Shown here piece after piece: positions 1-10,497 of a stretch of DNA of 64,000 nucleotides. The notes beneath the pieces were generated by a model. That model saw nothing but the letters and a program-made list of their open reading frames with translations. It had not been told where the DNA came from and did not search any database. Position 1 is the stretch's first letter, and each line of letters starts with the position of its first letter. The translations under genes were made by a program, and so were the position numbers. Origin of the DNA: Dillenia suffruticosa (lineage: Eukaryota; Streptophyta; Magnoliopsida; Dilleniales; Dilleniaceae); contig JAVTVX010000026.1 in assembly GCA_033439265.1 (NCBI GenBank), forward strand, positions 2,407,501 through 2,471,500, in the 5' to 3' direction.

Positions 1-183
1 AGCCACACTAGTACTTCTCGTATGGGACAGCAGGGGCAGACTACTCGGCCAGCATCTTCTACTCCCAAGGTGCCACTGGGAGTAACACAGTGCAGACCCA
101 GGCACAACAGCAGCCTAAGGCTCAGGCCCGGGTTTATGCCATGATGCAGGAGGATGCCTAGGCAAACCCCGACATCATCATGG

Positions 184-440
184 GTACTCCTCCTTTCTGA
201 TCCTGTAGAATAGGATCTCTATTCGTATTTTTACTTCTTTTGGGGATGTCAGCATTGTATCATGATAGTTGTATAGGTATTTATGTTGTGTACCCTTTTG
301 TCGACATGATACTACTCTGACATTTTTGTACACTGAAATTGTAGAAGTCTTAGAGGCTCAACTATTTTGACATATATATATATATATACATATCAAGTTT
401 GAAATTATTCTAAATCTATGTACATTTTGTTCAATGATAG
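184..440 (+). other. Probable GT-AG intron between gag and protease (element C)
   Basis: The gag frame reads GAC ATC ATC ATG G up to 183 and the protease frame resumes with GT ACT CTA CCT at 441. The segment between starts with GT, ends with AG, is AT-rich and is 257 nt long, which is not a multiple of three. Removing it gives an uninterrupted reading across the junction (IIMGTLPIFGI). If it is kept, Gag ends at a TGA at 198-200. Element B has a segment in the same place (44887-45076), with related sequence and the same boundaries. The splicing itself is inferred. Confidence 0.6.
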
Positions 441-793
441 GTACTCTACCTATCTTCGGAATAGATACTCGTATCCTTATTGACACGGGGTCTAACTATT
501 CATATGTGAGCAATCAATTTTTCCGACAATCTGACAGGCCGCTCTCACCTTTGGACAAGGAGCTATTGGTTATCACTCCTCTGATTGAGCAAATTGTGCG
601 CGGCATAGTGTATAGGGAATGTGAGATCAAAGTTAGGGATACAGTGCTGAAGGCAGATCTAATCCCTCTTGCCATGACTGATTTTGATGCCATCTTGGGG
701 ATGGATTGGCTACATATGCATCGGGCTTCAGTTGACTGCTTTAAGAAGCGGGTGGAATTTCGAAGACTCAATCAGCCAGTGTTGATTTTTTAG
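434..793 (+). pseudogene. Retroviral-type aspartic protease domain (element C)
   Basis: This is a retropepsin-like domain that would cut the Gag-Pol polyprotein. The active-site motif is intact (LIDTGSNYSYVS, about residues 15-26), and the second conserved block is present (DAILGMDWL, about residues 86-94). The annotated ATG at 434 probably lies inside the intron, so the true frame enters at 441. The domain ends at an in-frame TAG at 791-793, after which the same frame continues towards RT. Its intact DTG triad contrasts with the mutated one in element B. Confidence 0.75.
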
Positions 794-928
794 GGCGAGA
801 GACGGGTTTTACCCCACTGTATCATTTCAGTTTTGGAGGCCAGACACATGATTCGCCGCGGATGTGGGGCTTACCTGGCTCACATCATAGACACCACTGC
901 TTAGGGATCGAGACCGGAGGATGTCCCA

Positions 929-1826
929 GTGGTATATGACTTTCTTGATGTTTTCCCCGAGGCACTACCCAGATTACCACCGGTTTGGGAGTTTGACTTT
1001 GAAATCAATTTAGCTCCGGGGACTACCCCTATCTCTATGCCGCCATACAGGATGGTGCCAGTTGAGCTGAAAGAGCTGAAGGTCCAGCTGCAGGAGTTGC
1101 TGGATAAGGGGTTTATCTGTCCTATCATGTCCCCTTGGGGCGCTCAAGTGTTGTTTGTAAAGAAGAAGGACGGCTCACTGAGATTATGTGTGGATTATAG
1201 GCAGCTTAATTGGGTGACTGTGAAGAACAGATATCCGCTGTTTCGCATAGATGATTTGTTTGATCAATTGCAAGGTGCCCGAGTTTTCTCGAAAATTGAT
1301 CTTAGATTGGGATATCATCAGTTGCGGATTAGGAGTCAAGATGTGCCAAAGATAGCTTTCCAAACTCGATATGGGTACTAAGAATTTCTAGTCATACCGT
1401 TTGGATTGATTAATGCCCCCGCTGCATTCATGGACTTGATGAACAAAGTCTTTCACAACTATCTGGATCAGTTTGTCATAGTCTGCATAGATGATATACT
1501 AGTGTATGCACAGAGTGACGAGGATCGTGTTCAGCATCTTTGCACCATTTTACAGATCCTCCGTGATGAGTAGCTGTATGCCAAATTCAAGCTAAGACAG
1601 GTTGGATTTTTGGGGCATGTCGTTTCTGTGGAAGGGATTTTTGTCGATCCGCAGAAGGTCGATGCCATTACGAGATGGGAACAGCCGTAGACAGTGACTG
1701 AGATCAGGAGTTTTCTTGGTCTGGCCGGGTATTACCGCTGATTTGTTGAGGGGTTTTCCCGGATAGCTGCTCCATTGTGTAGATTGACGCGAAAATGTGT
1801 CAAGTTTGTATGTGATAACCGTTGTG
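929..1826 (+). pseudogene. Reverse transcriptase fragment (element C)
   Basis: This frame carries the N-terminal RT blocks of Ty3/gypsy elements: [14 protein letters not shown], the [17 protein letters not shown] block and [15 protein letters not shown]. It then passes a stop at 1379-1381 and continues with [18 protein letters not shown] and the catalytic box CIDDILVYA, where the usual residue is F rather than C. Further stops follow at 1573, 1688 and about 1740. The domain breaks off after the block [12 protein letters not shown], shortly before RNase H would start. It is non-functional. Confidence 0.8.
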
Positions 1827-1829
1827 TAG

Positions 1830-2262
1830 ATAGGCGCCCAGGCAGGCACGCCCCAGCAGGCGCGGGCGCCCAGGTAGGCACGCGCCCGTGCGTGCATGCG
1901 CTGGCGCCCGTACAGGTTCGCGGTCCTGACGGCTTAATATTTAATTAAAAAATAATACCCTTCAACTGTATTTTATCAATTTTTTAGTATTAAAATAATG
2001 AAGGGTGCCCAGGCAGGTATGCCCTAGCAGGCGTGGGCGCCTAGGCAGGCACGTGCTTGCTGGGGCGCGGGCGCCCACGCGCCTGCCTGGGCGCCGAGGT
2101 AGGCACGCCCCAGCAGACGCGGGCGCTTGAGCCTGCTTGCCTGGGCGCCCAGGCAGGCACGCCCTAGCATGTGCGGGCGCCCAGGTAGGCGCGCGCAGGG
2201 CGCGGGCGCCCAGGCAGATAGGCGCCCATGCGTGCATGCGCAGGCGCCCGTGTAGGCTCGCG
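1830..2262. repeat. GC-rich tandem repeat block built on GGCGCCCAGGCAGGCACGCC
   Basis: Units resembling GGCGCCCAGGCAGGCACG recur, separated by CAGCAGGCGCGGGCGCC. Two larger copies are visible. Both end in a shared tail (GCGCCCGT..AGG.TCGCGGTCCT.ACGG followed by TTAATATTTAATT) at about 1900-1950 and 2236-2290, giving a larger period of about 336 bp. The repeats read open in several frames, producing Ala/Arg/Gly-rich minus-strand ORFs that are composition artefacts. Confidence 0.75.
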
Positions 2263-2599
2263 GTCCTAACGGATTAATATTTAATTAAAAAATTTATATT
2301 ATTGAATAAGATAATACAAATAAAATAAAAGTTACCTATACAATAATAAAAAATATTAAATCAAACAAAAAAAGAAAAAAATAATAAATTAATTAAAAAA
2401 TATATATAATTTAAATAAAATAAAATATATGGTCTTTTTTTAAGAATTAAATAATATTATTCTTCTAAAAAAATGAAATATAATATAATAAAGTAAAATG
2501 TAAATTAAAATATTATAAAATAATAATATGATTTGTTAATATAAATTAATAAAATAAAATAAAAATAAAATAAAATTCTAATTAAAAAAAAGATAAAAG

Positions 2600-3239
2600 T
2601 CAGCGACGGATTTGGAATCCGCTGCTGAAATTATTAAAATAAAATAAAAATAAAATAAAATTTTAATTAAAAAAAAATTAAAATCAGTGACGGATTTTAA
2701 TCCGTCGCTAAATTACTAACGGATAAATTTTGTCGTTGCTAAATTAATTTTTTAATTTAAATATTATATTATTATTATATTATATTTTATTATATATAAA
2801 AAATTTAGCGACGGATTGGGATTTTCGTCTAACGACGGAAAACAAATCCGTCGCTAAATTAATTTTTAAATTAAATATTACATATTAATAAAATAAAAAG
2901 AAAAATAAAAAAATAAAATTCTATTTAAAAAAGATTAAATTTTGCGACGGATTTTAAATCCGTGGCAAAATTTAGCCATTAAACAACGAAATTTGCAACG
3001 AAAAATTTTTTGTTGCCAATTAGCGACGAATTTAGCTATCAAAATTTTTTCGTCACTAATTAGCAACGAATTTTGCTACGAATGATGTGTCTTTCGCTAA
3101 TTTAGCCACGATTTTTTTTCGTTACAAATTTAATGGCAAATTAGCGACGAAAAAGTTTTTGTCGCTAAATTTGTCGCAAAATAGTGACGAATTTTTTCCG
3201 TCGCGAAAATCTATAGCTAAAACCGTGTTTTTTGTAGTA
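2600..3239. repeat. Subterminal repeat array of CACTA-like element
   Basis: More than ten copies of a roughly 12-bp motif, GCGACGGATTTT or TCCGTCGCTAAA, occur in both orientations and are separated by AT-rich spacers. A spacer of about 60 bp rich in AAATAAAATA is itself repeated at about 2550, 2637 and 2890. Subterminal arrays like this are the transposase-binding sites in En/Spm-type elements. No protein evidence supports the assignment here. Confidence 0.65.
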
Positions 3240-4970
3240 TTTATACTAGAACAACCATTACATTCCCTACTAGTTTTTTCGAAGTCAAAAACTGTAAAAT
3301 TCAACACTTCTCTTTATGAATTCGCTCAAGGACACTTAAAATTGGTTAAAAGACATATATCACTTAAATCAGCACAATAGAATGATATTACCATAGGGTT
3401 GCAAAAATATGACATCTCCACCATTCAAAAGTTTGAATTTTATACACCAATCAAAAGGTCTTTTATTGGATTGTGTTGGGATTAGGAACAAGGGTAGGGT
3501 AAAAATATATTTACAGTTGAAAACATACCAAAGGAGGTATATAATTAACCTCATAAATTTTTCAGTACAGAACACTTTTGTCCCAATCAAACAGTATACA
3601 AAATATAGCATGTCTTCGTTCGCTTTCCTCTTGTTCTCTTTCAAACTCTTTTTTCTCCATTCACTTTTTTCTTCAGCTGCTTTTTTAACTCTTTCCACTT
3701 CCCTTTTTTTTTTTTAAATTTCTGCATTCCCAATATTTTTTTATTCCTTTTCCAAATATTCACCAAAATAGAATAACCAAAAGAATAATCAAGCTTTATT
3801 CTTCACTGCACAAACATAAACTTCATTTTCATGTTATATCCATGAAAGCATCAGAACCAAAATTTTCAAACATCATATTTCCCTTATGATAAACAAGCAA
3901 CCAAATTCATGCCATTAATTCCATACTCCTTTGGTACAAGGGGTTGAAAAAAAAATCAAAATAAAAGGATTAGTTGTTATATTGTGGTAGTTATAAACAA
4001 AAAAAAGGTCGCAACCTCAACTTGATTAACTAAGAGTTTACAAAATCAAGAAGAAAATTTTAATGATAGCTAAAAAGGGAGTAAACCTAGATGTCTTTAA
4101 CATTTTCACGCATGAAATTTAAAAATGTATTCTCGATATGCATATCGGAGCAAATTCTAGAATATCCAATCCATATGTGATATTCACTCAACAAAGAAAA
4201 CAATTTCAAACACATAAAATGAATTTGCTCTTTTCAAGCTCAAAACCTCAATTTAATTAGGCTTGGTGTCAAATTTTACATATTTATCCTTCAAAGAAGA
4301 CTAATAAACAAATGAACAGTCATTCACATACTTAATAACTATTAATACTAGTCATCTTTCATAAATTTTCAGTTCAATCAAATAATACATATCAACTAGA
4401 AAGTTCAAAAAATTTTTTAACAAAACATTTTCACTCAACCAAAAAAAAAAAAAAAAAGCTTCAATTTTTACCAAAATTTAAACTCACCCTATTGAAGAAA
4501 ATAAAAAACACAAACACCATATACTTTTCTCCCATACTTAAATCATACATTGTTCTTAATATATGCTAAGTTAGAGAGAGAAATAAAGACAACTACCCCA
4601 AAACAGAACAATGAAAAATAAGTATAACATAAGTACCAAAGAACTGAACTTCCGTAGATTGGAGTAGAGAATGGTGGGGCATGACAGTTTGAATTGGTGT
4701 CAGTATCAAATGATAAGGAAAGTTGTTTGACGGTGGAATGATGTAAACTAATGGGGACGCGTTGTTGGAGACCATAATGATGCTTGGCTACCTGGTTTCG
4801 ACCCATGAGTTTTGGTGAATAGGAGAGAGATGTGTTGATTATTGGGTGGACTATCAACGATGATGGAAGAGTGGAACCTAAGTAACAAGAATAAAACCTG
4901 TAAAAAACAAAAAAAAAGGAACAAGAGTGAAAAATATATATATAATTTATAAAAAAAAAAACAAAAGTTA
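3240..4970. other. AT-rich intergenic sequence, nothing recognised
   Basis: This stretch has homopolymer runs and short ORFs of at most 109 codons that look random: low complexity, overlapping on both strands and with no motif. I see no tRNA, LTR end or conserved domain. Confidence 0.5.
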
Positions 4971-5133
4971 AGGTGTGAGCACGCGATATAGAATAAGTGG
5001 TCTAGTCATTGGCGTCCCCCCACCCTTTGTGCATCTACAAAATGCCAACATTGAATTGCCTCCCAATAAGTGCCTTTCTTTGTTGTCTTTGGCTAAACAT
5101 TGTCTTCTCGCTTCAACCTTACTCATAGATTGG

Positions 5134-5334
5134 CTAAACATTGTCTTCTCTCTCAAAAAAAGGCTTAAGTCTATGACCATTCACCTTAAAAATTTTGTTA
5201 GCCTCTAGGTTGTAAATTTTAATAACTCCTTGAGGAGCAATACTTACTATTACATATTGTCCGGTCCATCTAATCAACTTATTTGGCATAAACTTTAATA
5301 TTGAACTGAAAAAAGGAACTTTTGGACCAACCAT
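5134..5334 (-). pseudogene. Integrase C-terminal region (Tat/Athila-type)
   Basis: The 66-codon frame contains KLIRWTGQYVIVSIAPQGVI and then IFKVNGHRLKPFFE. This is the hallmark end of plant Tat/Athila integrases, where a GPF.V..V.P.GAVE block is followed by F.VNGQRLK. It lies about 160 bp downstream of the integrase core on the same strand, after a frame break. Confidence 0.75.
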
Positions 5335-5496
5335 AAATTGCTTTCAGTGTAGGAGTTTGTCATTGAGAAATTTGGTCCTTTCCTTATAGTGTTTTGCATT
5401 ATTATATGCTTCCAACCGAATCTCCTATAATTCATGGAGTTATAACTTCCTCTTGACTCCAACTTCTTTAACATCTAGGTTGCATTGTTTAACTAC

Positions 5497-6003
5497 CTAA
5501 AAAACATGATATTCAATTTCAACAGGTAAATGACACAACTTAAAAAAGACTAATCTATAAGGTAACATTCTAATTGGAGTTTTATAAGCCGTTCGATATG
5601 CCCAAAGTGCATTATCCAAATACAGGCTCCAATCCTTGCAATTGGAATTCACTGTCTTCTCCAAGATATTCTTTATCTCCCAATTAGAAAATTCAGCTTG
5701 CTCATTAGTTTGTAGGTGATAAGTGGAGGCTACTCGGTGAGAGACTCCGAATTTGTGCATCAAAACTTCCACTATGTGATTGTAAAAATGAGTACCTTAA
5801 TCACTAATAATCGCTCTAACTATCCCTAACCTACTAAAAACATTAGATTTAAGAAAACCTATAACAACCTTAGAATCATTAGTACCGGTAGCTTTTACTT
5901 CTACCTACTTTGAAACATAATCCACAACAAACAAAATATATAAATAACCATAAGAATTAGGAAAGGGTCCCATGAAATCCATTCCCCATACATAAAAAAT
6001 TTC
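5497..6003 (-). pseudogene. Integrase catalytic core (Tat/Athila-type)
   Basis: The DDE core can be followed across stops: the first Asp is in WGMDFMGPF (about 5985), the second in IISD before a stop (about 5800), and the Glu in [13 protein letters not shown]. The last part is an open frame at 5497-5772 containing [15 protein letters not shown], which is very typical of the family. This enzyme would insert the element cDNA. At least two in-frame stops make it inactive. Confidence 0.8.
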
Positions 6004-6080
6004 ACAGAACAAATAGATGTTTGAAGCATTTTTTCTCTAAAAAAATATATTACAACTCTTTGACATTTTTCACAACTTTT

Positions 6081-6335
6081 TCAAAATTGATAAACATCTT
6101 TAAAGAGAGTCTCCCAATAAAACCCACTATCTAATATTTTCCTAACTGTATTTTTTGGACCAAAGTGTCTACTACATGCATAATTATGACAATGAGTAAG
6201 AGTGGAATAAATTTCATTATTAGGCACACACCTATGAATTATTTGAATAGTATCTCTAATTTCCTCATTGCTTTCCAACTTTGTATCCTTATCTGTCAAA
6301 CTTTTTTTAAACACAAAATCTAATTCATTATACAC
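6081..6335 (-). pseudogene. Integrase H2C2 zinc-finger region (Tat/Athila-type)
   Basis: The frame carries RCVPNNEIYSTLTHCHNYA and then RHFGPKNTVRKILDSGFYW, matching the N-terminal zinc-binding region of plant gypsy integrases (H-H then C-C, with a SGFYWPTLFKD-like block). It starts 9 bp from the end of the protease frame, so the whole RT/RNase H segment has been deleted between them. Confidence 0.75.
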
Positions 6336-6344
6336 AAAATTACC

Positions 6345-6902
6345 TTAAAAATTATTATGTACAATAGAATCAACCATACAAACATGAAAAACAGACTTAG
6401 AATCATTTGGATATTTCATGGTATCAAAAATATTAAAAGTAACAACCTCACTATCAAATTCAAGAGTTAAAGTATATAAATCCACATCAATTTTTATTTT
6501 AACTATTTTTATGAATAGACTTCCTAACAATTTAATAGCATAGTTAGGAAAATATACATTATCCATAACAATAATATAGAAATCAACAAGAAAAATAAGT
6601 TTATTCACTTTCACTAAAACATCTTCAATCATGCCCTCAAGATATGAATTTGATCTATCAGCTAATTGAATTATAACTCTTATTTCTTTCAAAAGTCCTA
6701 AATTCAAATCCTTATAAATAGATAAGAGCACAATATTTATATATGCTCCTAGATCAAAAATAGTCTTTTCTACCTTTTTATTGCAAATGACAAAAGGTAT
6801 AGTAAACATATCAGGATCCTTGCACTTTTGTGGTAATTGTTTTTGAATGACTACTAAAATATTCTCACCAACTAAGATCTTATCATCATTTTTCAATTTC
6901 AT
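6345..6902 (-). pseudogene. Protease and flanking region (Tat/Athila-type)
   Basis: A 185-codon open frame contains the blocks seen around the protease of Tat/Athila elements: KCKDPDMFTIPFVI, IFDLGAYINIVLLSIYKDL and VIIQLADRSNSYLEGMIEDV. The motif LGAYIN replaces the usual LGASIN. In this group the region is degenerate compared with the DTG of other retropepsins, so activity cannot be judged. Confidence 0.75.
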
Positions 6903-7362
6903 TTTCTTAATGCACTATTTCTTAAGAAATTTGGTATACCTCGACACTTGTCTTATTGCTTTCAAGAGTAAGATATTGATCTCCTATCTTATGAAAGGTT
7001 TTCAAGATCTCTTTCTCTTCCTCCTCTTTCTATGATCGTGCCACCTTGCTAGGAAAAGATGGTGGAGCCACTATCTTAGACTTGGAATTATTAGATTCCT
7101 TACTTATCTCTTTAGTCGAAACATCCAAAGTCATCGACTTTTCTTCACTTTTGGTCTCTTTTTGTACTTCCACTTTCTTTCCACTTTCGAGAATCATGAT
7201 ACTTGAATTTTCCCTTAGATTGATTTAAATTTGAAAGGGCGTCTTACTTTGATTAACTTCAAGTTTACTCACAATAGTCATCAATTGTGATATTTGAGTA
7301 CTCAAATTTTTTATGTTAGCTCTTGTCTCTTGTTGAATTTTTTGATTTTCCTATTCAAGCGA

Positions 7363-8250
7363 TTAAGTATTATTAGTCAAACTTTTAAAAATATCTTCTA
7401 AAGATGTAAATGATTTCAAAGAGGCTTGTGGGGGTTGGAATTGTGGTTGGCTTAAGGTTGTGAAACCCTTGGGTTCGATTACTATACTAAAATTGGGATG
7501 ATCTCTCCATCTTTGATTGTAAATATTTGAATACGGATCATATTTCCTTTGTCGTGGACACATATTGGTTGGATGATCCACATACGAACAAATTACATTA
7601 TTCCAAATTGCTATACATTGGCTGTCATGTTAGATATTAGATTCCTTGCTTCCAGTGGTGTTTTATTTACTAATGCACCTCCACTAGCAATATCAATCAT
7701 ATCCCTATTCATATGTGAGAGTCCTTCATAAAAATATTGAATAAGTAATTATTCAGGAATTTGATGTTGGGGGTAACTCTCACATAACTGTTTGAATCTC
7801 TCCCAATACTCAAACAAGGTCTCTCCGCTATATTGTGTTATGCCGTGTATTACCTTCCTACTCATGGCTACATAGGATGCCCGAAAATTTTTTTCTAAAA
7901 ACAATTTTTTCATGTCATTCCAGGTTGTGATAGAACCTAGACTAAATATAGCTATTTCTTAGCTTTATTAGCAAAAGAAAAAGAAAAATATCTTAATTTA
8001 TGTTGTTCCTCAGTTACCCCTTTTGATCTCATTGTCGAACAAACAACATGGAAGTCCTTTAGATGCTTGTGAGGATCCTATCCTGCAAGACCACATAAAG
8101 TAAGTAATAAATATATCAACCTAGATTTTAATTCAAGGGGGCCCTCAATATTATGAAAATTAATGCAAAGAGGTTGTTGATTAACATAAAGAGTTGTTAA
8201 CTCCCTTAAAGCTCTCTAGGCAGCCATATCTTCTTCTTTAATGTCCCTTC
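7363..8250 (-). pseudogene. Gag remnant (Tat/Athila-type)
   Basis: On the minus strand, 8250-7700 contains broken pieces of the retrotransposon gag domain, with a block equivalent to ETLFEYWERFKQLCE near 7830-7780. At 7581-7363 there is an open frame with DHPTNMCPRQRKYDPYSN and QRWRDHPNFS, the segment just after the zinc knuckle in these elements. Gag would form the particle that packages the RNA. Frameshifts and stops separate the pieces. Confidence 0.7.
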
Positions 8251-8467
8251 CTACACTATCACTATCAGATTCTAATCAGTCAACTGCCAAGTTTAGCCAA
8301 CAGATGAAGATAATGCTTGATTTGCTTCTGGTATCTCCTTCTTCAATCTTCAGTCTGTCTTCTAGATCCCCAAATCAAACACTAATTCATTTGTATGAGA
8401 AGAATGAGGCACATGTTAGAAATAAAGAGAAAACCAAATCTAAAATAAATAAATCACTTAACACAGT

Positions 8468-8485
8468 TTCTTAGTATTGGCTCCA
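8468..8485 (-). other. Possible primer-binding site of the Tat/Athila-type element
   Basis: On the minus strand CAAAATTTTGGAGCCAATAC resembles the arrangement CAAAATTTTTGGCGCC that follows the 5' LTR in this group, with two changes in the core. Its position upstream of gag is right. Confidence 0.4.
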
Positions 8486-8489
8486 AAAT

Positions 8490-9480
8490 TTTGGTGGGTA
8501 TCAACCAACAAAAATAAAATTATCTACTTCACACAATACGAATATAGGAGAGTAGGGTCGTCTCCTCAGGGAAATGTGGATTTACTTCTTTTAAGATATT
8601 GAATATATGGAGATTAAAAATTAACTAAACTAACGAGTGAATTCAAGAAAAGAAAATAATTAAGTCAAGACAAATAAATAGCTCAAAATTAAAAAAATAA
8701 AAATTAATAGAAAATCAAACCTCTAGCTAAAAGAATTATATTCATATTGATTTATTTAATTGATAATCGATGTGAAAATGAATTCAGCAAATTATAATAA
8801 ATTGGTTAGAGTTATGCAACAACCGCCGAACAACCAATTCCTCCTTATATTGTCGGTAATTAAGAGACGTTCATTAATACTTTACTAATTGAATGACAAC
8901 CCTAGAAATGATCATAAAATTTAGAGTTTTGACAACATTGGAAGCTAGAGGAATCCAATTCTAATTAATAAACGCACAAGCAAATTTATTTAAATTAGAT
9001 TATTTAATTTCATAATATCGACTAGACTACTTGCGAGGTCATGAAATTTTGTCATACACCACTACGTTATGCTTACGCACTAAAGTAGGAGCACAACGGT
9101 TAACAATCTTCTCCTCTTACACGTCAATGTCTCAAAATCAACTTCTTTTCTTCTTTTTTTCAACAGCTCTTCTCCAAATATTGTGTTGCATAAGTCTTCT
9201 GCCTCTAGTTGTAGTAATGTGGCATATTAGATGTCGGTATACTTACATTTACGAATATTTATCACGAAAACCATCACATGGTCAGGGAAGCTTTATGACC
9301 TCATATGGGAATTGCTTAAAAATGTTTATATATATGTTGTATATTATATTTTAATTTTTTTAGCACCCTTGTGTTTACGAGGTTAAGTTGATGGCTCAAA
9401 TTTTGCGTCTCTGGAAAGTCCCTCTCACATGAATTGCTTACGCATCCTTGGGAGTTCTTATTGATTTTTTGTCCTACTAC
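8490..9480 (-). repeat. Probable 5' LTR remnant of the Tat/Athila-type element, ends not defined
   Basis: The sequence lies directly upstream of the PBS-like site on the minus strand and is AT-rich and non-coding. It includes a block (about 8550-8580) with GGTCGTCTCCTCAGGGA of the kind found in LTRs of this group. I cannot find a matching 3' LTR or TG..CA ends. The ORF at 9031-9354 has no recognisable content. Confidence 0.35.
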
Positions 9481-10497
9481 TAAGACTAGCAACTGGGCCA
9501 GCGTGGCCCAAGCTCGGCTTATTTCAGGATTGGGCCAAGCTCGAGCCCTTCTTAGGCCTGTTCTAGGCTCGGTCTGTTTAAATTCAATTTTTTTAATTTA
9601 AAATCAAATATTATGGTATTTGAATTTAAAATCAAATTACATGTGCTTTAGTGTTGATCTATTGTACACTTTTTGTGGAGAAATCCTTGTCTTGGGGTTT
9701 AATTTGATTTCTGGGGCCACCCTTGAAATAATTTGTCTTTGGGATTCGACTGCCATGTAGGTTAACACACAAGCACATATACACACGCGTGCAAATATTT
9801 GATTTCAAACCATTCTATTACTTGGCATTTTTTCAAAATGAAAAGGTATTTCATAATAAGATTTTTACTTACAAAAGAAATGTGACCTATTGCTTGTATT
9901 TGGAGAGAGCAAAATGCTAGTTTATTTACGTCTATGTGATAATATTGCCTTTTATACTTGTGTTCGTGCTCACACTTATGGGATTTTTAAAGATTATAGT
10001 TCAGAAGAATTGAGGAGGTATTGGAGAAGAATTCTTCATTAGCTTTTTGTACTTATCTTTTTCTCACTTATGAGGATTTATCCTTTGGAGTTTGTTGTAC
10101 ATTCTCCCGTACATCTATATAATCTTCTTTTTCTACTAAAAAATGTTTTTATTCATAAAGAAAATGTTTTCTCAGAAGCCATGTTTCTTTCTCCTCAGCT
10201 TTGGTAGCTGCAAGTCCATCTCTGTAAACAGCTCCTCCTCCAAAACGACACTAGTACACACACAAACACACACTCGGTCATTTTGTATCCATGGATATAA
10301 GTTTTGATAAGGGTACTTTGGGGGATTTATGGGGTTTAGGATTCAAATTTATTGGGTTCATCTTTTTTCGGCCCAATTCAGTTACCTGTTCCATTTGTGT
10401 GGATGAATGAAGCATTGGAAAAGTAATCTTCTGTTGTGCTTCACTTCCATTGCCCTCTATTGGTGATTATTTTCATTTACTGCTACTTTGTCTTCTT
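9480..10497. other. Intergenic sequence, nothing recognised
   Basis: There are no coding motifs. About 9495-9590 contains short repeats of the type GGCCCAAGCTCG and GGGCCAAGCTCGAGCC in an otherwise AT-rich setting, and a TTA-rich microsatellite sits at the right edge. Confidence 0.4.

Larger units (their letters stand above)
1..1826 (+). mobile_element. Element C: decayed Ty3/gypsy (Tekay-type) internal fragment
   Basis: This is part of a Ty3/gypsy internal region: the last codons of gag, a probable intron, protease and most of reverse transcriptase, in collinear order with element B (44700-46450). Similarity to B is clear but more distant than between A and B, so it is a separate insertion. 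No LTR is visible: the left side runs off the window, and the right side stops inside the RT/RNase H connection at about 1826, where a GC-rich CACTA-like sequence begins. In-frame stops at 159, 791, 902, 1379, 1573, 1688 and about 1740 show that it is dead. The stop at 159 replaces the CAG seen in B, a C-to-T change typical of methylated plant repeats. Confidence 0.85.
1830..3239. mobile_element. Truncated CACTA-like element (GC-rich core, AT-rich arm, subterminal repeats)
   Basis: From left to right there is a GC-rich repeat block (1830-2260), an AT-rich arm with no ORF (2270-2600) and a dense array of subterminal repeats (2600-3230). The repeats are variants of GCGACGGATTT and its reverse complement on both strands. 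The right end reads, on the minus strand, TACTACAAAAAACACGG, one base away from the classic CACTACAAAA terminus. An element with the same architecture starts at 62969 at the other end of the window. The left terminus is missing, and the element abuts the broken RT of element C. No transposase is seen, so it is either non-autonomous or truncated. Confidence 0.6.
4975..8490 (-). mobile_element. Decayed Tat/Athila-type Ty3/gypsy element, internal deletion
   Basis: Read on the minus strand, the order is PBS-like site (about 8485), gag (about 8250-7360), protease (6902-6345), integrase zinc finger (6335-6081), integrase core (about 6003-5497) and integrase C-terminus (5334-5134). Reverse transcriptase and RNase H, which should lie between protease and integrase, are absent: only about 10 bp separate the two ORFs. 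The protein blocks are typical of plant Tat/Athila elements. Stops and frameshifts occur throughout. The left end (3' LTR) cannot be delimited, and 5' LTR sequence probably lies above 8490. Confidence 0.8.

Noticed and set aside
1962-2237. Ala/Arg-rich minus-strand ORF over the GC repeat
   Set aside because: It arises from the GGCGCCCAGGCAGGC repeat and has no coding signature.
4543-4857. 104-codon minus-strand ORF with a hydrophobic end
   Set aside because: There is no recognisable domain, a second overlapping ORF is equally open, and the context is low-complexity intergenic DNA.
9031-9354. 107-codon plus-strand ORF
   Set aside because: It runs antisense to the probable LTR of the minus-strand element and has no motif.
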